The notes: generated from the sequence alone by a model not told the origin. A DNA stretch of 64,000 nt from Pseudoduganella violacea (GCF_014191875.1 NZ_JACHXD010000020.1:25850-89849); one strand, 5' to 3'. Shown: positions 24,641 through 33,635, counted from the stretch's first letter. Numbers and translations are program-made.

Positions 24641-24774
24641 CCGGAAGGTAATAAAAAAGACAATGGTGTCGTATTTGCCCCGGCGTGCCAGCGCGCCCCC
24701 GGCGGGCGGCGCTGCGAATATGTTCAAGGCGATGTACCATCGCCTTTTGTTTCAAAAGCCTGCGCTCCCACACG

Positions 24775-25257
24775 ATGGATAAGATACAGCTGCAAATTCG
24801 CGCCTTCGAGGCCGCGGACACGAGAAAATTGTCGGCAATCTGGTTTGAGGCTTCACGCCGGGCGCACGCCTTTCTGGGCGAGGCGCGCCTGCGCGAGCAG
24901 CGGACGCTGATCGAAGAGGTATATCTGCCCAACGCGGAGACTTGGGTCGCATGCCTTGATGGTGCGCCAGTCGGGTTTATCGGACTGATCGACTCCTTCA
25001 TCGGCGGGATGTTCGTCGATCCAGGCCGCCAGGGCAGTGGCATTGGCCGCGCGCTGGCCGCGCATGCGCTAGCGCTCAAGGGGGAGCTGGAACTGGAGGT
25101 CTATGCGGAAAACCGCCCCGCCTGCGCCTTTTATCAGCGCCTGGGTTGCGAGGAAATTGCGCGCCGGCCCGAGGATGATGAGGGTCTTCCTTTTGAAGTC
25201 ATTCTGATGCGTTTACGCAACATAGACCATTCTGCAAGCCGCGGCGTGGGGGTGTAA
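24775..25257 (+). CDS. GNAT-family N-acetyltransferase (YjaB-like)
   Basis: A 160-residue acetyltransferase. Residues 5-30 (IQLQIRAFEAADTRKLSAIWFEASRRAH) and the acetyl-CoA loop GMFVDPGRQGSGIGRALAAHAL (about 78-100), followed by LEVYAENRPACAFYQRLGCEE, are the standard GNAT layout and resemble Escherichia coli YjaB. The substrate is unknown. The ATG at 24775 is used because the domain starts there; upstream codons give no fold. It is divergent from the biosynthetic operon and convergent with an MFS gene, with a hairpin terminator between. No link to the NRPS product is shown, although acetyltransferases next to such clusters sometimes act in resistance. Confidence 0.82.
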   Translation: MDKIQLQIRAFEAADTRKLSAIWFEASRRAHAFLGEARLREQRTLIEEVYLPNAETWVACLDGAPVGFIGLIDSFIGGMFVDPGRQGSGIGRALAAHALALKGELELEVYAENRPACAFYQRLGCEEIARRPEDDEGLPFEVILMRLRNIDHSASRGVGV

Positions 25258-25259
25258 AA

Positions 25260-25279
25260 AAGCCGGGTTGCCCCGGCTT
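25260..25279. terminator. Bidirectional hairpin terminator
   Basis: AAGCCGGG-TTGC-CCCGGCTT forms a perfect 8-bp stem with a 4-base loop between two convergent genes (GNAT ending at 25257 and MFS ending at 25307). An A-run precedes it (25256-25261), which gives a T-run on the minus strand, so it can terminate the MFS transcript strongly. Confidence 0.75.
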
Positions 25280-25306
25280 CTGTATATAGAGCAGACTTCG
25301 CCGCGT

Positions 25307-26659
25307 TTAATTTTTAATATCGAGCGCCCGGTTCAGGCTGAGCGCCGCCAGTGAGCAGACCGCGCCCGACAGCAGGTACAGGCCGACATAGGCCAGCCCA
25401 AATTTGGCCGAAACGCCCAGCGCCACCAGCGGTGCGAAGCCCGCGCCGACCAGCCAGGCCAGATCGGAGGTCAGGGCCGCGCCGGTATAGCGGTATTTGG
25501 CGGGGAAGTTGGCCGTCACCGCGCCGGCCGCCTGGCCGTAGGACAGTCCCAGCAGGGTGAAACCGATCAGGATGAAGGCATCCTGCCCGGCGTCGCCGCC
25601 ATTCAGCAGCATCGGCACGAAGGCGCTGAAGAGGGCGATCAGGGTGGCCAGTGTGCCCAGCGTGCGGCGGCGGCCGATGCGGTCGGCGATGATGCCCGAG
25701 GCCACCACCCCGCCCGCCATCAAGAAGACGCCGCCCATCTCGGTCAGCAGGAAGCCGGCCACCGAGCGCGGCGAATACAGATTGATCCAGGACAGCGGGA
25801 ACACCGTGACCAGATGAAACAGGGCATAGCTGGCCAGCGCGGCCAGCGCGCCGATGATCAGGTTGCGGCCCTGTGAGCTTGCCATTTCGACCACGCTGGT
25901 CGGCTGCAGCTCGCGTTCTTCCAGCAGGCGCGAGTACTCATTGGTGGAGATCAGGCGCAGGCGGGCGAACAGGGCCACCACATTGATGGCGAAGGCTACA
26001 TAGAAGGGATAGCGCCAGCCCCAGTCCATGAAGTCCAGATTGTCCAGGGTCGAAATCAGGAACCAGAACAGGCCGGCGGCGATGAAGAAGCCGACCGGCG
26101 CGCCCAACTGGCCCAGCATGGCGTACCAGCCGCGCTTGTCCTGCGGCGCGTTCAGGGCCAGCAGCGAAGGCAGGCCGTCCCAGGAGCCGCCCAGCGCCAA
26201 GCCCTGGCCGATGCGCAGCAGCGACAGGATGATGATGGCGTTGGCGCCCAGGTCGGAATACGGCGGCAGGAAGGCGATCCCGGCCGTGGTCGAGCCGAGC
26301 AGGAAGAGGGCGATGGTGAGCTTGGCCTCACGGCCGAAGCGGCGCTGGATGGCCATCGACAGGACGGTGCCGATCGGCCTTGCAATAAAGGCAAAGGAGA
26401 AGATGACGAAGGCGTACAGCGTGCCTTCCAGGCGGCCTTCAAACGGGAAGAACAGGGAGGGGAAGACCAGTACCGAGGCGATGGCGTAGACGAAGAAGTC
26501 GAAATACTCGGAAGCGCGCCCGATCACCACACCGACTGCTATTTCGCCTGGTGAAATGGGGGCGTTGTCCGTATTGAGGCGCCGCGCGTCGTCGGCATTG
26601 TCATGCTGCGGAAAATCGGCAGGAATGCTGCCGTCATGCGTCGTATTCATGCTGGCCAT
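25307..26659 (-). CDS. MFS transporter, metabolite:H+ symporter (MHS) type
   Basis: A 450-residue, 12-segment major facilitator protein. After a polar N-terminus of about 40 residues it reads GVVIGRASEYFDFFVYAIASVLVFPSLFFP, then FIARPIGTVLSMAIQRRFGR (the loop 2-3 motif) and ADRIGRRRTLG in the second half, all typical of the MHS branch that carries carboxylates and related compounds. The substrate cannot be told. Two ATG codons (26659 and 26650) are possible; the first is used. It is divergent from cyoA, with about 150 bases between, and its 3' end meets the terminator at 25260-25279. Confidence 0.85.
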   Translation of the reverse strand: MASMNTTHDGSIPADFPQHDNADDARRLNTDNAPISPGEIAVGVVIGRASEYFDFFVYAIASVLVFPSLFFPFEGRLEGTLYAFVIFSFAFIARPIGTVLSMAIQRRFGREAKLTIALFLLGSTTAGIAFLPPYSDLGANAIIILSLLRIGQGLALGGSWDGLPSLLALNAPQDKRGWYAMLGQLGAPVGFFIAAGLFWFLISTLDNLDFMDWGWRYPFYVAFAINVVALFARLRLISTNEYSRLLEERELQPTSVVEMASSQGRNLIIGALAALASYALFHLVTVFPLSWINLYSPRSVAGFLLTEMGGVFLMAGGVVASGIIADRIGRRRTLGTLATLIALFSAFVPMLLNGGDAGQDAFILIGFTLLGLSYGQAAGAVTANFPAKYRYTGAALTSDLAWLVGAGFAPLVALGVSAKFGLAYVGLYLLSGAVCSLAALSLNRALDIKN

Positions 26660-26713
26660 AGTCTTTGTCTCAATAATTGTTGTAATAGGTGCTACACACG
26701 CCCAGTCCTGGCC

Positions 26714-26741
26714 TTGGACACGGGGAGGACAAAGTGTCCAA
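26714..26741. promoter_or_regulatory. Inverted repeat TTGGACAC-N12-GTGTCCAA upstream of cyoA
   Basis: Perfect 8-base arms (26714-26721 and 26734-26741) flank a 12-base spacer containing GGGGAGG, in the spacer between the MFS gene and cyoA. It could be an operator, or an RNA hairpin presenting or hiding a ribosome site. Further short dyads (for example CTGTACAG) follow before 26807. Confidence 0.45.
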
Positions 26742-26806
26742 TGTCCAAAACTAAACGATACAGGTACAGTGGCATGTTTCACATATCCTGTACAGCACTA
26801 TATCGC

Positions 26807-27823
26807 ATGTTACATACACTCCTTCGTCGCGGGCTGTTCCTTACACCACTTATTGCGCTCACGGGCTGCGATCTGGTGGTGATGAATCCGTCCGGTGATA
26901 TCGCCCTTCAGCAAAGCCACCTTATCACGGTGTCCACCCTGCTGATGCTGCTGATTATCGTTCCTGTTATCTTCCTGACCATCCTGTTCGCTTGGCGTTA
27001 CCGTAAAAGCAACACCAAGGCGAAATACGAGCCGGATTGGGACCACTCCACCCGTCTGGAACTGGTGATCTGGGGCGCGCCCCTGCTGATCATCATCGTG
27101 CTGGGCCTGCTGACCTGGATCAGCACCCACACTCTCGACCCTTACCGTCCGCTGCAGCGCCTGGACGACAAGCGTCCGATTCCCGCTTCGGTCAAGCCGC
27201 TGGAAGTGCAAGTGGTGGCGATGGACTGGAAATGGCTGTTCATCTATCCGGAACAGGGCGTGGCGAGCGTGAATGAGCTGGTCGCTCCGATCGACGTGCC
27301 GGTGCGCTTCAAGATCACCGCCTCGACCGTGATGAATTCCTTCTACATTCCAGCCCTGGCAGGCCAGATCTACGCCATGGCCGGCATGGAAACCCAGCTG
27401 AACGCGGTCATCAACAAGACCGGCGTGTACGACGGCTTCTCGGCCAACTACAGCGGCGAAGGCTTCTCCCAGATGCGCTTCAAATTCCACGGCACGAGCG
27501 CCGCGGACTTCGAGAAGTGGGTGCAGAAGACCAAGAGCAGCACCGTGGCGCTGGACCGCGCCAACTACACCGCGCTGGACAAGCCCAGCATCGGCGACAA
27601 AGTGCGCCACTACGGTTCCGTCGAAGCCGGTCTGTACGACGCCATCGTCAACCGCTGCGTAGACCGCAACGCCGTCTGCATCAAGGATCAGATGGCTGAA
27701 GACGCTACCCGTATCAGCCGCAAAGTGAGCAGCGCCGCCGTGGCCGCTGAGCGCAGCGCGCGCCGCATGACCGAAGCCACCACGGCCGAAGTGTGCATCA
27801 CCCCTGAAACGAAGAAGAACTAA
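26807..27823 (+). CDS. cyoA: Ubiquinol oxidase subunit II
   Basis: Subunit II of a bo3-type quinol oxidase, the part that binds quinol in the inner membrane. From the ATG at 26807 it is a lipoprotein: MLHTLLRRGLFLTPLIALTGC with Cys21, as in E. coli CyoA. Two membrane segments follow (about residues 45-68 and 85-105), then the cupredoxin domain with VVAMDWKWLFIYPEQG and FKFHGTSAADFEKWV. The CuA-binding cysteines of cytochrome c oxidases are missing, which is why I call a quinol oxidase. The frame is open to 26741, where an ATG has GGGGAGG 12 bases upstream; that start would give an unusually long n-region and lies inside an inverted repeat, so 26807 is preferred, though it has no clear ribosome site. 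The C-terminal 60 residues extend past the E. coli protein. Confidence 0.9.
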   Translation: MLHTLLRRGLFLTPLIALTGCDLVVMNPSGDIALQQSHLITVSTLLMLLIIVPVIFLTILFAWRYRKSNTKAKYEPDWDHSTRLELVIWGAPLLIIIVLGLLTWISTHTLDPYRPLQRLDDKRPIPASVKPLEVQVVAMDWKWLFIYPEQGVASVNELVAPIDVPVRFKITASTVMNSFYIPALAGQIYAMAGMETQLNAVINKTGVYDGFSANYSGEGFSQMRFKFHGTSAADFEKWVQKTKSSTVALDRANYTALDKPSIGDKVRHYGSVEAGLYDAIVNRCVDRNAVCIKDQMAEDATRISRKVSSAAVAAERSARRMTEATTAEVCITPETKKN

Positions 27824-27825
27824 GC

Positions 27826-29829
27826 ATGCAAGACCAACTGAATTTGACGCAGCTGATCTTCGGACGGCTGACCTGGGAAGCGATTCCCTACCACGAACCG
27901 ATCCTGATGGTCACCTTTGTCATGGTGGCCCTGGGCGGCGCGGCCGTATTCGGCCTGCTCACCAAGTACAAGCTGTGGGGCACCCTGTGGCGCGACTGGA
28001 TCACCAGCATCGACCACAAGAAGATCGGTATCATGTACATGATCTTCGGCCTGATCATGCTGCTGCGCGGCTTTGCCGATGCGCTGATGATGCGTGCCCA
28101 GCAAGCCATCTCCTTTGGCGAAAACGTCGGCTACCTGCCGCCGCACCACTACGACCAGATCTTCACCGCCCACGGCGTGATCATGATCTTCTTCGTGGCG
28201 ATGCCGCTGGTGACGGGCCTGATGAACTACGTGGTGCCGCTGCAGATCGGCGCGCGCGACGTGGCTTTCCCCTTCCTGAATAACTTCTCGTTCTGGATGT
28301 CCGTGTTCGGCGGCATGCTGACCATGGCTTCCCTGTTCGTGGGCGAATTCGCGCGTACCGGCTGGCTGGCGTATCCGCCGCTGTCGGGCATCCTGGGCAG
28401 TCCGGACGTCGGGGTCGACTACTATATCTGGTCATTACAGATTGCCGGGGTCGGGACATTACTGTCCGGCGTCAACCTGATCGTCACCATCGTCAAGATG
28501 CGCGCGCCAGGCATGACCATGATGAAAATGCCGGTCTTCACCTGGACCGCGCTGTGCACCAACGTGCTGATCGTGGCCGCCTTCCCGGTCCTGACCGCCG
28601 TTCTGGCCATGCTGTCCCTGGACCGCATGTTCGGCACCAACTTCTTCACCAACGACATGGGCGGCAACGCCATGATGTACGTGAACCTGATCTGGATCTG
28701 GGGCCACCCCGAGGTGTACATCCTGATCCTGCCATGCTTCGGCATCTTCTCCGAAGTCGTGTCGACCTATTGCGGCAAGCGCCTGTTCGGCTACACCTCG
28801 ATGGTGTACGCCACCTGCGTGATCACGCTGCTGTCCTACCTGGTATGGCTGCACCACTTCTTCACCATGGGTTCGGGCGCCAGCGTCAACTCCTTCTTCG
28901 GCATCACGACGATGATCATTTCGATCCCGACCGGCGCCAAGATCTTCAACTGGCTGTTCACCATGTACCGCGGCCGCATCCGCTTCGAGCTGCCGATGAT
29001 GTGGACCATCGCCTTCATGATCACCTTCGTGATCGGCGGTATGACCGGCGTGCTGCTGGCCGTGCCTCCAGCCGACTTCGTGCTGCATAACTCGCTGTTC
29101 CTGATCGCCCACTTCCACAACGTGATCATCGGCGGCGTGCTGTTCGGCCTGTTCGCCGGCATCAACTACTGGTATCCGAAAGCCTTCGGCTACAAGCTGG
29201 ACGAGTTCTGGGGCAAGATCTCCTTCTGGAGCTGGACCATCGGCTTCTACCTGGCCTTCATGCCGCTGTACGTACTGGGCCTGATGGGCGTGACCCGCCG
29301 CATGAGCCACTTCGAAGACCCATCGCTGCAGATCTGGTTCGTCATCGCCGCCATCGGCGCTGCCCTGATCGCCGTCGGTATCGGCGCCATGGTGGTGCAG
29401 TTCGTGGTCAGCTACATCCGCCGCGACAAGCTGCGCGACGTCACGGGCGACCCATGGAATGGCCGTACCCTGGAATGGTCGACTTCCTCGCCACCGCCAG
29501 ACTACAACTTCGCCTTTACCCCACGCGTGCACGACAACGACACCTGGGCTGACATGAAGAAGAATGGCTACCAGCGTCCGCTGAAAGACTTCGTGGCGAT
29601 CCACATGCCGAAGAATACCGGCGCCGGTTTCATCATCTCGGCTCTGAGCTTCGCGGTCGGTTTCGCGCTGATCTGGCAAATGTGGCTGCCGGCCGTGCTG
29701 GGCTTTGTTGTCCTGATGGCGGCGATCATCATCCATACCTTTAACTACAAGCGCGACTATTACATCCCTGCGGAAGAAGTCACCCGCACGGAAGATGCGC
29801 GCACCCGTCTGCTGGAAGGCCACGCTTAA
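27826..29829 (+). CDS. cyoB: Ubiquinol oxidase subunit I
   Basis: The 667-residue catalytic subunit of the terminal oxidase, which reduces oxygen to water and pumps protons. The haem-copper motifs are all visible: HGVIMIFF (low-spin haem ligand), WGHPEVYILILP (CuB His cross-linked to Tyr), VWLHHFFTMG (two more CuB His) and IAHFHNVIIGG (haem ligands). The length and the N-terminal extra segment (WEAIPYHEPILMVTF) agree with CyoB and not with the shorter CtaD. It begins two bases after cyoA ends. Confidence 0.96.
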   Translation: MQDQLNLTQLIFGRLTWEAIPYHEPILMVTFVMVALGGAAVFGLLTKYKLWGTLWRDWITSIDHKKIGIMYMIFGLIMLLRGFADALMMRAQQAISFGENVGYLPPHHYDQIFTAHGVIMIFFVAMPLVTGLMNYVVPLQIGARDVAFPFLNNFSFWMSVFGGMLTMASLFVGEFARTGWLAYPPLSGILGSPDVGVDYYIWSLQIAGVGTLLSGVNLIVTIVKMRAPGMTMMKMPVFTWTALCTNVLIVAAFPVLTAVLAMLSLDRMFGTNFFTNDMGGNAMMYVNLIWIWGHPEVYILILPCFGIFSEVVSTYCGKRLFGYTSMVYATCVITLLSYLVWLHHFFTMGSGASVNSFFGITTMIISIPTGAKIFNWLFTMYRGRIRFELPMMWTIAFMITFVIGGMTGVLLAVPPADFVLHNSLFLIAHFHNVIIGGVLFGLFAGINYWYPKAFGYKLDEFWGKISFWSWTIGFYLAFMPLYVLGLMGVTRRMSHFEDPSLQIWFVIAAIGAALIAVGIGAMVVQFVVSYIRRDKLRDVTGDPWNGRTLEWSTSSPPPDYNFAFTPRVHDNDTWADMKKNGYQRPLKDFVAIHMPKNTGAGFIISALSFAVGFALIWQMWLPAVLGFVVLMAAIIIHTFNYKRDYYIPAEEVTRTEDARTRLLEGHA

Positions 29830-29833
29830 CGCC

Positions 29834-30469
29834 ATGAGCAACCATAACGTTACTGCTGACGGCGCCCTGGGCGCCAACCCAAGCTCGCGCTTCCTGGTGC
29901 GCGAGCACCACCCGGAAAACGGCACCTTGCTCGGTTTCTGGCTGTACCTGATGAGCGACTGCCTGATCTTCGCCGTGCTGTTCGCGGCGTATGCTGTGCT
30001 GGGCCGCAACTACGCGGGCGGCCCGTCCGGCGCCGAGCTGTTCGACCTGAAGCTGGTGGCGATCAATACCGCGCTGCTGCTGCTGTCGTCGATCACCTAC
30101 GGCTTCGCCATGCTGGAAATGCAAAAGAAGAAGCTGAAACCGACCATGATCTGGCTGGGCATTACCGGCCTGCTGGGCGTGGCCTTCATCTACTTCGAGC
30201 TGTATGAGTTCATGCACCTGATCCATGAAGGCGCGGGCCCGCAGCGCAGCGGCTTCCTGACCTCCTTCTTCGCCCTGGTCGGCACCCACGGCCTGCACGT
30301 GAGCTTCGGCATCGTGTGGCTGGTGACGCTGCTGTTCCAGCTGAAAAAACACGGCCTGACGCCGGAAAACGGCCGCCGCCTGATGTGCCTGTCGATGTTC
30401 TGGCACTTCCTGGACGTGGTCTGGATCGGCGTCTTCACCTTTGTCTACCTGATGGGAGTCCTGCCATGA
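29834..30469 (+). CDS. cyoC: Ubiquinol oxidase subunit III
   Basis: A 211-residue, five-segment membrane protein. FLVREHHPENGTLLGFWLYLMSDCLIFAVLFAAYAVL and the later GTHGLHVSFGIVWLV are the typical CyoC sequences. The start at 29834 is used because the frame before it lies inside cyoB; it is preceded by a weak ribosome site. It overlaps cyoD by four bases. Confidence 0.95.
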   Translation: MSNHNVTADGALGANPSSRFLVREHHPENGTLLGFWLYLMSDCLIFAVLFAAYAVLGRNYAGGPSGAELFDLKLVAINTALLLLSSITYGFAMLEMQKKKLKPTMIWLGITGLLGVAFIYFELYEFMHLIHEGAGPQRSGFLTSFFALVGTHGLHVSFGIVWLVTLLFQLKKHGLTPENGRRLMCLSMFWHFLDVVWIGVFTFVYLMGVLP

Positions 30470-30867
30470 GCGGCCATAACCATAACGAACACGATGACCA
30501 CGGCCACGGCCACCACGGTCACGACGATCATGACCACGGCAGCGTGCGCAGCTATGTGACCGGCTTCGTGCTGGCCGTCATCCTGACCGCGATTCCGTTC
30601 TGGCTGGTGATGGGCAAGGTCTTCTCCAGCTCAAGCACGGCAGCCTTCGTGCTGCTGGGCCTGGCGGCGGTGCAGATCGTGGTCCACATGGTCTACTTCC
30701 TGCACATGAACGCCAAGTCGGAAGGCGGCTGGAATATGTTGGCGCTGATCTTCACCATCATCATCGTGGTCATCACGCTGTCCGGCTCGATCTGGGTCAT
30801 GTATCATATGAACCACAATATGATGCCGGGCATGTCGCCCGACGTAATGCACCATGACATGCCGTGA
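30466..30867 (+). CDS. cyoD: Ubiquinol oxidase subunit IV
   Basis: A 133-residue subunit with three membrane segments. VRSYVTGFVLAVILTAIPFWLVM and VQIVVHMVYFLHMNAKSEGGWNM are CyoD hallmarks. The N-terminus is unusual: ten histidines within residues 4-24, mixed with Asp and Gly, a pattern that usually binds metals. The C-terminus is Met/His-rich as well (MYHMNHNMMPGMSPDVMHHDM), a copper-like pattern. The gene overlaps cyoC and the SURF1 gene at its two ends. Confidence 0.93.
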   Translation: MSGHNHNEHDDHGHGHHGHDDHDHGSVRSYVTGFVLAVILTAIPFWLVMGKVFSSSSTAAFVLLGLAAVQIVVHMVYFLHMNAKSEGGWNMLALIFTIIIVVITLSGSIWVMYHMNHNMMPGMSPDVMHHDMP

Positions 30868-31721
30868 TGAAGAAAACGCCTGACCCGGCGGATCGCGCCG
30901 TGCAGCAACCGGGAGCCGCCTTGGCGGCGCCGGAAGCGGCACGGCGCCGTTCACCTGGCCTGCGCCTCTTCCTGATTGCGATGGGAAGCCTGCTTTGTGC
31001 AGGCTTTTTCGCTTTAGGGACGTGGCAAATGCAGCGCCTGCAATGGAAACTGGCCCTGATCGAGCGCGTGGAGGAGCGGGTGCATGCCGCCCCCGTCGCC
31101 GTGCCCGCGATGGGCGACTGGCCGCGCATCGGCGCCGCCAACGATGAATACCGCCATGTGCGCCTGAGTGGCGTGTATCTGCCCGAGCTGACCGCGCGCG
31201 TGCAGGCTTCGACGGTGCGGGGCCGCGGCTACTGGCTGCTGACGCCGCTGTGCCAGGACGATGGCGGCATCGTCCTGGTCAATCGCGGCTTTGTCACCGA
31301 AGCGAGCCAGCGCGGCGCGCCGGCCCAGGCGCCGCGTGCCACCGCGAACGCCTGCGCCGAGGCGCGCGCGCAAGGACAGGGGCAGGGCGCCAGCGTCACC
31401 GGCCTGCTGCGCATCAGCGAACCGAAAGGCGGCTTCCTGCGCCAGAACGATGCCGCCGCCGACCGCTGGTACTCGCGCGACGTGGCGGCGATCGCGGCGG
31501 CGCGCCAGCTGTCCCCGGTGGCGCCGTATTTCGTCGATGCCGACGCGGTGGCGGGCGCGCCCACTGACGCGCCGGTTGGCGGTTTGACTGTGGTGTCCTT
31601 CCAAAACAACCATTTGGTTTATGCTCTCACCTGGTATGCGCTGGCGCTGATGGTGGCCGGCTCCTGCTATTGGATCGTCCGCGACGCGCGCGCACCGCGC
31701 AAGCGCAGCGGCGCAGCTTGA
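30867..31721 (+). CDS. SURF1-family oxidase assembly protein
   Basis: A 284-residue protein with a membrane segment near each end (about residues 30-50 and 245-265) and a periplasmic middle. LFALGTWQMQRLQWKLALIE-type sequence (here FFALGTWQMQRLQWK), WLLTPL and VNRGFV are SURF1 signatures; SURF1 helps insert haem into the oxidase subunit I. I use the ATG at 30867, which overlaps the cyoD stop; a GTG three bases earlier is possible. No cyoE (haem O synthase) follows, so that gene must lie elsewhere. Confidence 0.88.
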   Translation: MKKTPDPADRAVQQPGAALAAPEAARRRSPGLRLFLIAMGSLLCAGFFALGTWQMQRLQWKLALIERVEERVHAAPVAVPAMGDWPRIGAANDEYRHVRLSGVYLPELTARVQASTVRGRGYWLLTPLCQDDGGIVLVNRGFVTEASQRGAPAQAPRATANACAEARAQGQGQGASVTGLLRISEPKGGFLRQNDAAADRWYSRDVAAIAAARQLSPVAPYFVDADAVAGAPTDAPVGGLTVVSFQNNHLVYALTWYALALMVAGSCYWIVRDARAPRKRSGAA

Positions 31722-31740
31722 ATCAAACTGGAAGGCAGGA

Positions 31741-33099
31741 ATGGCAAGTGTCAATCATAATCAATTCACAGGTGGCATAGGCGGCGCGGCGCGGGCCGCC
31801 GCCGCCATCGTCAGCAAGATCACCCACGCCGCCGGCCATAAAAACATGCAGCAGCTGATCCAGCTGCGCTGGCTGGCGGTGTTCGGGCAGGTCGTGACGA
31901 TCTCGGTCGCCACCCTGGTGTTCGACGTGCAGTTGCCCTTGCCGGCCATGCTCAGCGTGCTGGTTTGCCTGGCCGCCTTCAATATCGCCAGCACGCTGCG
32001 CTGGCAGGAATATCTGGCCGTTTCCAACGCCGAGTTGCTGCTGGCCCTGCTGGTCGACGTGGCCAGCCTGACCGCGCAGCTCTACCTGAGCGGCGGCACC
32101 ACCAATCCCTTTGTTTTCCTGTATCTGCTGCAAGTCATCCTGGGCGCCGTGCTGCTCGATAAATGGGCGACCTGGCTGATCGTCGCCGTCACGGCGGCCT
32201 GCCTGGCCGGCTTGGCGATGTTCTCCACGCCGCTGACGCTGCCGCTCGACCATGGGCGCGGCATCGCCAGCCTGTACGTGCAAGGCATGCTGCTCTGCTT
32301 CCTGCTCGACGCGGCACTGCTGGTGGTCTTCACCAGCCGCATCATGCAAAACCTGCATACCAGTGCCGGCAAGCTGGCCGACCTGCGCCAGCGCGCCGCC
32401 GAGGAAGAGCATATCGTCCGTATGGGCTTGCTCGCTTCCGGCGCGGCGCATGAACTGGGCACGCCGCTGGCCACGCTGGCCGTGATCCTGGGCGACTGGC
32501 GCCGCATGCCCGAATTCAGCCGCAATCCCGACCTGCTGGAAGAGATTGCCCTGATGCAGACCCAGCTCCAGCGCTGCAAGTCGATTGTCAGCGGCATCCT
32601 GCTGTCGGCCGGCGAGACGCGCGGCGAGTCGTCCGAACCCACCACCATCAATGCCTTCCTGTCCGAGCTGGCGGAGGAATGGCGCGCCAGCCGGCCGGTG
32701 AAGTCTTTTGAATTCGACAACCACATCGAGCACGATATCGGCGTGGTCTCCGATTCGACCTTGAAGCAGATGATCTGCAATGTGCTCGACAACGCGCTGG
32801 AAGCCTCGCCCGACTGGCTGCGCATGCAGGCGCGCGTCAACGGCGACACGCTGGAATTGCAGGTAACGGACGCCGGCCCTGGTTTTGCGCCCGCGATGCT
32901 GTCACAATTCGGCAAGCCTTACCAGTCCAGCAAAGGACGGCCTGGCGGCGGGCTGGGATTGTTCCTGGTGGTGAACGTGGCGCGCATGCTGGGTGGCGCG
33001 GTCACGGCCGGTAATCGCGCCGAAGGCGGCGCCAGCGTCCATCTGACGCTGCCCTTGTCAGCCATCGCTTTAGTGGAAGAAAGTAATAATGACAATTGA
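31741..33099 (+). CDS. regB: RegB/PrrB-type redox sensor histidine kinase
   Basis: A 452-residue kinase. Six membrane segments span about residues 40-210 and include GGTTNPFVFLY, the conserved quinone-sensing motif of RegB. The H-box region reads MGLLASGAAHELGTPLATLAVI, and the conserved redox-active Cys lies in QLQRCKSIVSG. The ATPase domain has NVLDNALEAS and GGGLGLFLVV. In this family the kinase reads the quinone pool and oxygen. It begins 19 bases after the SURF1 gene and overlaps the response regulator gene by 11 bases, so the sensor of electron-transport redox state is encoded directly behind the quinol oxidase. The symbol follows family naming. Confidence 0.9.
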   Translation: MASVNHNQFTGGIGGAARAAAAIVSKITHAAGHKNMQQLIQLRWLAVFGQVVTISVATLVFDVQLPLPAMLSVLVCLAAFNIASTLRWQEYLAVSNAELLLALLVDVASLTAQLYLSGGTTNPFVFLYLLQVILGAVLLDKWATWLIVAVTAACLAGLAMFSTPLTLPLDHGRGIASLYVQGMLLCFLLDAALLVVFTSRIMQNLHTSAGKLADLRQRAAEEEHIVRMGLLASGAAHELGTPLATLAVILGDWRRMPEFSRNPDLLEEIALMQTQLQRCKSIVSGILLSAGETRGESSEPTTINAFLSELAEEWRASRPVKSFEFDNHIEHDIGVVSDSTLKQMICNVLDNALEASPDWLRMQARVNGDTLELQVTDAGPGFAPAMLSQFGKPYQSSKGRPGGGLGLFLVVNVARMLGGAVTAGNRAEGGASVHLTLPLSAIALVEESNNDN

Positions 33100-33631
33100 A
33101 GAAGAACGAGTCCTGCTGCTGGTGGAAGACGATGCAGCATTTGCCCGCACCCTGGGCCGCTCGTTCGAACGCCGCGGCTACAAGGTGCTGCTGGCGGAAA
33201 ATGTGGACGAGGCCAGCGGCCTGCTGGTCGACCATACGCCGGGCTACGCCGTGGTCGACCTCAAATTGAAAGGCAATTCCTCGGGCCTGGCCTGCGTGCA
33301 GATGCTGCACCAGCACGATCCCGAGATGCTGATCGTGGTGCTGACCGGCTTCGCCAGCATCAACACGGCGGTCGAAGCGATCAAGCTGGGCGCCTGCCAG
33401 TACCTGGCCAAGCCGTCCAACACCGACGACATCGAAGCCGCTTTCGGCCACGTGGCCGGCGCCACCGAAATCGAAGTCAGCAGCCGCTCCACCTCGATCA
33501 AGACCCTGGAGTGGGAGCACATCCACGCGGTGCTGGCCGAAACGGACTTCAATATCTCCGAAACCGCCCGCCGCCTGGGCATGCACCGCCGCACGCTGGC
33601 GCGCAAGCTGGAAAAGCAGCGGATCAAATAG
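33089..33631 (+). CDS. regA: RegA/PrrA/ActR-type response regulator
   Basis: A 180-residue regulator with the receiver domain at residues 5-120 (LLLVEDDAAFARTLGRSFERRGY; the phospho-Asp in AVVDLKLKGNSSGL; Lys in LAKPSN) and a Fis-type helix-turn-helix at the end (FNISETARRLGMHRRTLARKLEK). This is the RegA/PrrA/ActR architecture and it is the cognate partner of the kinase just upstream. It probably regulates respiratory genes, and cyoA upstream is an obvious candidate target. Confidence 0.92.
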   Translation: MTIEEERVLLLVEDDAAFARTLGRSFERRGYKVLLAENVDEASGLLVDHTPGYAVVDLKLKGNSSGLACVQMLHQHDPEMLIVVLTGFASINTAVEAIKLGACQYLAKPSNTDDIEAAFGHVAGATEIEVSSRSTSIKTLEWEHIHAVLAETDFNISETARRLGMHRRTLARKLEKQRIK

Positions 33632-33635
33632 CGTG

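Noticed and set aside
26807..29829. aa3-type cytochrome c oxidase
   Set aside because: Subunit II lacks the CuA cysteines and is a lipoprotein, and the four-gene order is cyoABCD.
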